Under the pieces are notes generated by a model, which worked only from the letters and a program-made list of their open reading frames with translations, did not search any database and had not been told where the DNA came from. The translations under genes and the position numbers were made by a program. Positions 33,094 through 36,902 of a stretch of 36,902 nt of DNA are shown here, one piece after another. The DNA is from a virus. Positions within the stretch are counted from its first letter, which is position 1. Each line of letters begins with the position of its first letter. The stretch is taken from IMG/VR virus record IMGVR_UViG_3300035204_000692, positions 1-36,902 of that record; one strand, given 5' to 3'.

Positions 33094-34226
33094 GCAAATG
33101 CCTTTAATATAATTGTGTTGCCGTTGATACGACCAGTTGGTTTAGTAGATTTTGTTTTTAATGTTCCCCACGCCTTATTAAATGCCCGTATTCCCTTCAC
33201 TGCTTCTTGTAACATTGCATGTGGTTTTCTAAGGCGCCGAGTTTCTGATTGTTCTGAAGAAAAATTCTGCAAGGTTGAACCTTTGACCGAAAGGCCCGAT
33301 AAATCCTTTGCATGGTAAATTGTCAATTGACGATACTTCGTATTAAACACGATAAGTTTAGAAGCACCAATAATATCCTCTGGTTTAATACTTACCAATT
33401 TATATTCTTCGTTAGTATTTTCATATTTCATTTTCGACACAAGTTGTTGTGGTGTCTTTACTTTTCGTTTTCTGGGCTTGCGGGGTTTAACCGCAATTCG
33501 TCCATGCTCATAACAACCCTTTGTAATTTCTTCTATGTTCTTCAACCACTTCTTTTGCTGTGGTCGAGTCATAAAATCATATGCTTCTTTGAGTTGGTCA
33601 CATTGTCCCTTCACCAATTCTTGAATCTCATTACAATAAGTCTTTTCTAAATACTCTGCAATCATTTTTGACTGCATGGATTTTACTTCCCTGCCTGATA
33701 ACCACCCACCGACATCAAAAACAATTTCTTTTTTATTAATGATTCCATCCAAAATATCATCCAGTTTTTGTTCAATGTCCCCAATATATTCCGAAACTTG
33801 GTCTGCAATTCTTTCTTGAATAGTCTTGGTAGACTTCGGGGCGGCCTGTTGTGCCCTGATTTTATCTGCTTTTTTTCTGGATGTAGTATTTTTAATTTCC
33901 AGAAGATATTTGTCTATTGTTTCTTTAAACGAAGTGGGAACAGAAATTCCCTTTGGAATTCTGGATGCTACCCGACAATAAGGAGACAGCACATCATATT
34001 GAAATGTAGTTCCACCTGAGTATGATTGTACTTCCTTCTTGCCGTGGACACTGGTTACATAATCCAATACCCACTTCTTTTCTTTCGCCTTGGTCATGTG
34101 TCCACAACGATACCAATTAACCGCCTTATGTAATGACCAAGCGAGGTCGTTGCTTTCAGATAAGGCATCCAAGGAAGGTTCGTTTCCATATGCCTTGGAC
34201 ATGTACTTATTGTGTTTTTGTTTCAT
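33090..34226 (-). CDS. Conserved hypothetical protein of T4-like marine phages
   Basis: 378 residues if started at the ATG at 34226; MSKAYGNEP at 34202 is an alternative start. No Shine-Dalgarno site precedes either. A helical, charged middle (KADKIRAQQAAPKSTKTIQE) is followed by a basic VKPRKPRKRKVKTPQQLVSK linker near 250-270, then a domain with IVFNTKYRQLTIYHAKD. From memory, similar proteins occur beside replication genes in marine T4-like phages, with no known function. Basic patches suggest nucleic-acid binding. It has its own strong promoter. Confidence 0.75.
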   Translation of the reverse strand: MKQKHNKYMSKAYGNEPSLDALSESNDLAWSLHKAVNWYRCGHMTKAKEKKWVLDYVTSVHGKKEVQSYSGGTTFQYDVLSPYCRVASRIPKGISVPTSFKETIDKYLLEIKNTTSRKKADKIRAQQAAPKSTKTIQERIADQVSEYIGDIEQKLDDILDGIINKKEIVFDVGGWLSGREVKSMQSKMIAEYLEKTYCNEIQELVKGQCDQLKEAYDFMTRPQQKKWLKNIEEITKGCYEHGRIAVKPRKPRKRKVKTPQQLVSKMKYENTNEEYKLVSIKPEDIIGASKLIVFNTKYRQLTIYHAKDLSGLSVKGSTLQNFSSEQSETRRLRKPHAMLQEAVKGIRAFNKAWGTLKTKSTKPTGRINGNTIILKAFA

Positions 34227-34232
34227 AGTATC

Positions 34233-34260
34233 ATTATACCATAATCACATATAGTGTCAA
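34233..34260 (-). promoter_or_regulatory. Consensus sigma70 promoter upstream of the 33090 gene
   Basis: Both boxes are perfect: TTGACA (plus 34255-34260) and TATAAT (plus 34233-34238), spacing 16. The -35 overlaps the glnA stop codon. The -10 ends six bases before the ATG at 34226, so the mRNA would be leaderless for that start or have a leader of about 24 bases for the start at 34202. Confidence 0.75.
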
Positions 34261-35342
34261 GCAGTAACAGCCTTTGCTTTAGATTTGGATTTTCGGGTCT
34301 TTTCAATGGCCACTAAACTATTTGTTAATGAAAATAATACACTGTATGGGTCGCAATTAGCGGCCGGCCGCCGGTCTTCCATGTAAAAATTGTCCCCCTT
34401 AATAACACTAGAAGGAATTCGGACAGATGCCCCTCTATCACCAATACCACTTTTGAATTTATTAATGTGACAAGTTTCATGGTCGCCCGTTAGTCTTCTT
34501 TCATTACCAACACCACACACCGAAATGTGTTCGTTGTGGTCTTTTTCTAATTGGTCTACAATCAGTTTAACTTCGTCTTCACTATATCCATTATCTCGCA
34601 TACATTTTGTGCTGAAATTGATATGACATCCCGAACCATTCCAATCTCCTGCAATTGGTTTGGGGTCGTATGAAATAATCACATTAAAATATTCGCTCAA
34701 CCGTTCCATAATATATCGAGCAATCCAGAGTTCATCGGCCAAATCTGTTGCACTCAAAACCCCCAATTGATATTCCCACTGAGACAACATCACTTCGGCA
34801 TTTGTTCCTTCGATATGTAAATTGGCCTTGTGACACATTCCAGTATGCTTTTCAACAAAATTTCTCCCCTGAACAAAATTTCCAGAACCACAATAATATC
34901 TTCCTTGGGGTTGTGGGAAAACTACTTGGTTTTCCTTCATCGGCCATCCCAATGGACGAATGCTTCGATTATCGAGGATAACATATTCTTGTTCTGCACT
35001 AAAAAGAATATCATTCTTTTTTAATTTTTGAAGTTTTGCTCTGGTATTGCTTGGGTGTGGTTTTCCATTAGGAAGCATAACCTCACACAATACAATGAAC
35101 GAGTCCCACCCATCATTTTCGTCATTCATAGGATTGTTTACCATGTAAACAGGTTTAAGCACAAGGTCGCTATCATCGCCTGGTGCTTGCTGTGTGCTTG
35201 ACCCATCAAATCCCCACTCAGGAATTTGCTTTGCGGTGGTTGGAAGTTTATCAACTTCCACAATTCTAATTTTGCTTCGTAAGTTTTGGACAGGGGTGTA
35301 TCCGTCTAACCAAACATAATCAACTCTAATTTTCTGTGACAT
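34257..35342 (-). CDS. glnII: Type II (eukaryote-like) glutamine synthetase
   Basis: 361 residues, a normal length for GSII. It joins ammonia and glutamate using ATP. The family blocks are all present: PEWGFDGSSTQQAPGDDSDL (41-60), SAEQEYVILD with the metal-binding Glu (115-124), PQPQGRYYCGSG (144-154), NAEVMLSQWEYQLG (181-194), DPKPIAGDWNGSGCHINFST (226-245), GNERRLTGDHET (279-290), RGASVRIP (303-310) and EDRRPAANCDPYS (322-334). Catalytic residues appear intact, so activity is expected. It starts nine bases after the methyltransferase stop with AAGGA. A phage copy would draw host nitrogen into glutamine for nucleotide and amino-sugar synthesis (inference). Confidence 0.95.
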   Translation of the reverse strand: MSQKIRVDYVWLDGYTPVQNLRSKIRIVEVDKLPTTAKQIPEWGFDGSSTQQAPGDDSDLVLKPVYMVNNPMNDENDGWDSFIVLCEVMLPNGKPHPSNTRAKLQKLKKNDILFSAEQEYVILDNRSIRPLGWPMKENQVVFPQPQGRYYCGSGNFVQGRNFVEKHTGMCHKANLHIEGTNAEVMLSQWEYQLGVLSATDLADELWIARYIMERLSEYFNVIISYDPKPIAGDWNGSGCHINFSTKCMRDNGYSEDEVKLIVDQLEKDHNEHISVCGVGNERRLTGDHETCHINKFKSGIGDRGASVRIPSSVIKGDNFYMEDRRPAANCDPYSVLFSLTNSLVAIEKTRKSKSKAKAVTA

Positions 35343-35351
35343 TATTTATCC

Positions 35352-36902
35352 TTACTCACTTGGTTTATAAAAAACATAAACGGGTTCAAATTTATGGAAC
35401 TTACCGTTCACTTTACAATAGTTCTTACACTTGGGGACACCATCATCACCCACTCGATTTTGCCCAGGCATCCCAACCATTGCCATCTTCAGTGTATATC
35501 TATACACCATTCCATACTCTTCTAGAATTTTTTTGGAATCTTCTTCTAGCGGGAGATAGTTTTTTCCAACTTTCAAATCGGCAATGTTCCATAAAAGATA
35601 TCTATCGGGCCTTAAATATTCGGCGCATGTCTTCAGTGTTGGTCGTAAGAACCCGTCACGCCACGAATCATACGAAGACCCATATCTTTTGTACGACTGA
35701 GCGGCGTCTTCGCTATACGCCTCTCTGTTGAAATAAGGCGGCGAAGTAAAGATGAGGTCGAGTTTGCCTTTGTACTTTTGGAAGTCGGGGTTGTATGAGA
35801 TGTCTTCGGCGCAATCTGAAAATATTTCATATGTATTGGTTTCAGAAAAGAAAGGGTTTCCCCGATAAGTTTTGGTATTAAAAAAATCTGCCACATCAGA
35901 ATACCGACTAGCACTGCGCCCGTCATAATGGTTGTCAGGATTAGGGTCAGTGCCAATATAATTGATAGTGCGGTCATCCCGTACAGACATAGCACCAAGT
36001 ATCCTACCGCCCCAACCAGCCGATGGGTCATAGATGTTAATAACTTCTTGGTTCTTGATGGTTTCGGTGAATCTTTCATACAAGTATTTAGCAGTCATAG
36101 GAGGATAATTATGTGCTACTTGTATGTATCCTACTCGAAACGCCACAAAGGCATGTGGGAACAATTTTTTGTGCTTTAGTTTAAACATTCTAATTAAATA
36201 AATGTTGTCATTAGACAAATTATCCAAATCAATATTTGAAACATTTCTCTTGGTGAGTCTACCAGAGTCCCATAATTCCCGAACCTCATCAGCAGTAAAT
36301 GCCAGTGTGGTCTTTTGGTCTACTTGAATATATCCAGTAGAAGTTTCTCCTGTATTCTTTTGCTCAGATAACCACCAATCATAACCATTAAAAATATTTT
36401 TGTGTGTTTCAAATGCCTTTAACCATTCATGTGGTGTATTAACTTTGACAATCGCAGTTTTGGTATCATTCTTCCTTGCACATGCACTCATATAATAAAA
36501 ACTATCACGCTTGAAATGCCGTTTTCCAGATTTAATCATTCGTGGTAGGTGGCGGTCATCGGCAAACAAATCATAAATGGAGTATCCATTATCATTTTCA
36601 TTGTAATTGATTCGAGTCTTGTACATATGAGGAAACCACTGGTCAACCTCAACCCCCAAATGCCTATCATTAATAATTACATCATTTTCGATATCAGACA
36701 ATTCATCGGTATGTGTAAATTTAGAAACATTATATTCCGACAACTTATTAAAATTTTTGACAATATCGGGGTCATTTTTTCCACCTCTAGGTGGACAATT
36801 GTGTTCGGCCCAAATATCAACAATTTTCTTTCTGAGGTCAATAATCCATTGTTCGAATTCTTCATCGGTCATATCGAGAAGGTCTTCAAAATAACAATTA
36901 AT
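35352..36902 (-). CDS. DNA methyltransferase (adenine or N4-cytosine), probably 5'-partial
   Basis: The frame is open to the right edge; an internal ATG at 36872 would give 506 residues but has no clear ribosome binding site, so the start may lie beyond the window. IYDPSAGWGGRILGAMS (motif I, about 280-296 from that ATG) binds SAM, and LIFTSPPYFNREAYS (motif IV, SPPY at 377-380) is the catalytic loop of amino-methyltransferases. ADLKVGKNYLPL follows. The N-terminal 270 residues are unassigned and may read the target site. No restriction partner is seen, so it probably protects phage DNA or modifies the host genome. Confidence 0.82.
   Translation of the reverse strand: MNCYFEDLLDMTDEEFEQWIIDLRKKIVDIWAEHNCPPRGGKNDPDIVKNFNKLSEYNVSKFTHTDELSDIENDVIINDRHLGVEVDQWFPHMYKTRINYNENDNGYSIYDLFADDRHLPRMIKSGKRHFKRDSFYYMSACARKNDTKTAIVKVNTPHEWLKAFETHKNIFNGYDWWLSEQKNTGETSTGYIQVDQKTTLAFTADEVRELWDSGRLTKRNVSNIDLDNLSNDNIYLIRMFKLKHKKLFPHAFVAFRVGYIQVAHNYPPMTAKYLYERFTETIKNQEVINIYDPSAGWGGRILGAMSVRDDRTINYIGTDPNPDNHYDGRSASRYSDVADFFNTKTYRGNPFFSETNTYEIFSDCAEDISYNPDFQKYKGKLDLIFTSPPYFNREAYSEDAAQSYKRYGSSYDSWRDGFLRPTLKTCAEYLRPDRYLLWNIADLKVGKNYLPLEEDSKKILEEYGMVYRYTLKMAMVGMPGQNRVGDDGVPKCKNYCKVNGKFHKFEPVYVFYKPSE

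Noticed and set aside
35343-35350. GATAAATA just before the glutamine synthetase ATG, one mismatch from a late promoter
   Set aside because: It coincides with the AAGGATAAATA ribosome binding region and would leave no room for transcription to begin before the AUG.
1-36902. tRNA genes, CRISPR arrays, insertion sequences, integrase or attachment sites
   Set aside because: Searched by eye in the few intergenic gaps (all under about 110 bases); no cloverleaf, repeat-spacer pattern, transposase motif or long terminal inverted repeat was found.

Overview
The window reads as a 36.9 kb piece of a T4-like (myovirus-type) tailed phage genome. The support is a nearly complete set of T4 replication proteins on the minus strand: RNase H/FEN (rnh), sliding clamp gp45, clamp loader gp44 and gp62, RegA, family B DNA polymerase gp43, UvsX recombinase, helicase gp41 and primase gp61. 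Base composition is AT-rich, and accessory genes such as a class II ribonucleotide reductase, ThyX and many sugar genes point to a marine phage. A Gram-negative host is inferred from an outer-membrane porin with a signal peptide. The host species cannot be read from the sequence.

Layout, following minus-strand transcription from the right edge. (1) 36902-31260: a 5'-partial DNA methyltransferase, a type II (eukaryote-like) glutamine synthetase, a conserved unknown, RNase H, three very small genes and an SH3-barrel protein. (2) 31253-27007: a Cys-rich zinc protein, then gp45, gp44, a multi-pass membrane transporter (DUF401-like), gp62 and RegA. The transporter sits between the two clamp-loader subunits with 4-base ATGA overlaps on both sides. 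(3) 27000-13453: a glycan island of about 13.5 kb between regA and gp43, genes that are neighbours in T4. It encodes GDP-mannose dehydratase, GDP-fucose synthase, two GT10 fucosyltransferase-like proteins, a UDP-sugar dehydrogenase, two epimerases, a truncated DegT-type aminotransferase, a cupin, a methyltransferase and other GT-A-type glycosyltransferases; dUTPase and an Nmad1/DUF1599 protein are embedded in it. (4) 13443-3853: gp43, UvsX, a small conserved protein, gp41, gp61, a DUF4406 protein, a small unknown, ThyX and NrdJ. (5) 3750-675: a small membrane protein, the porin, a terminator, a RuvC-like resolvase and an out-of-frame overlapping secreted-protein/lipoprotein pair. (6) A plus-strand partial gene enters from the left and ends tail-to-tail against the lipoprotein gene.

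The genes combine nucleotide supply (NrdJ, ThyX, dUTPase), replication and recombination, DNA marking, and remodelling of host metabolism or envelope (glutamine synthetase, porin, inner-membrane transporter, fucose-type glycan synthesis). Most neighbours overlap by ATGA or similar, implying long translationally coupled operons. I see three strong sigma70-like promoters (before the 33090 gene, gp45 and gp43), one weaker one before the small membrane protein and porin, two T4-late-type TATAAATA elements and one clear intrinsic terminator. In two cases the -10 box ends exactly six bases before the AUG with no ribosome binding site, which suggests leaderless mRNAs.

No tRNA, CRISPR array, insertion sequence or rRNA is visible, and no gene-free stretch exceeds about 110 bases.
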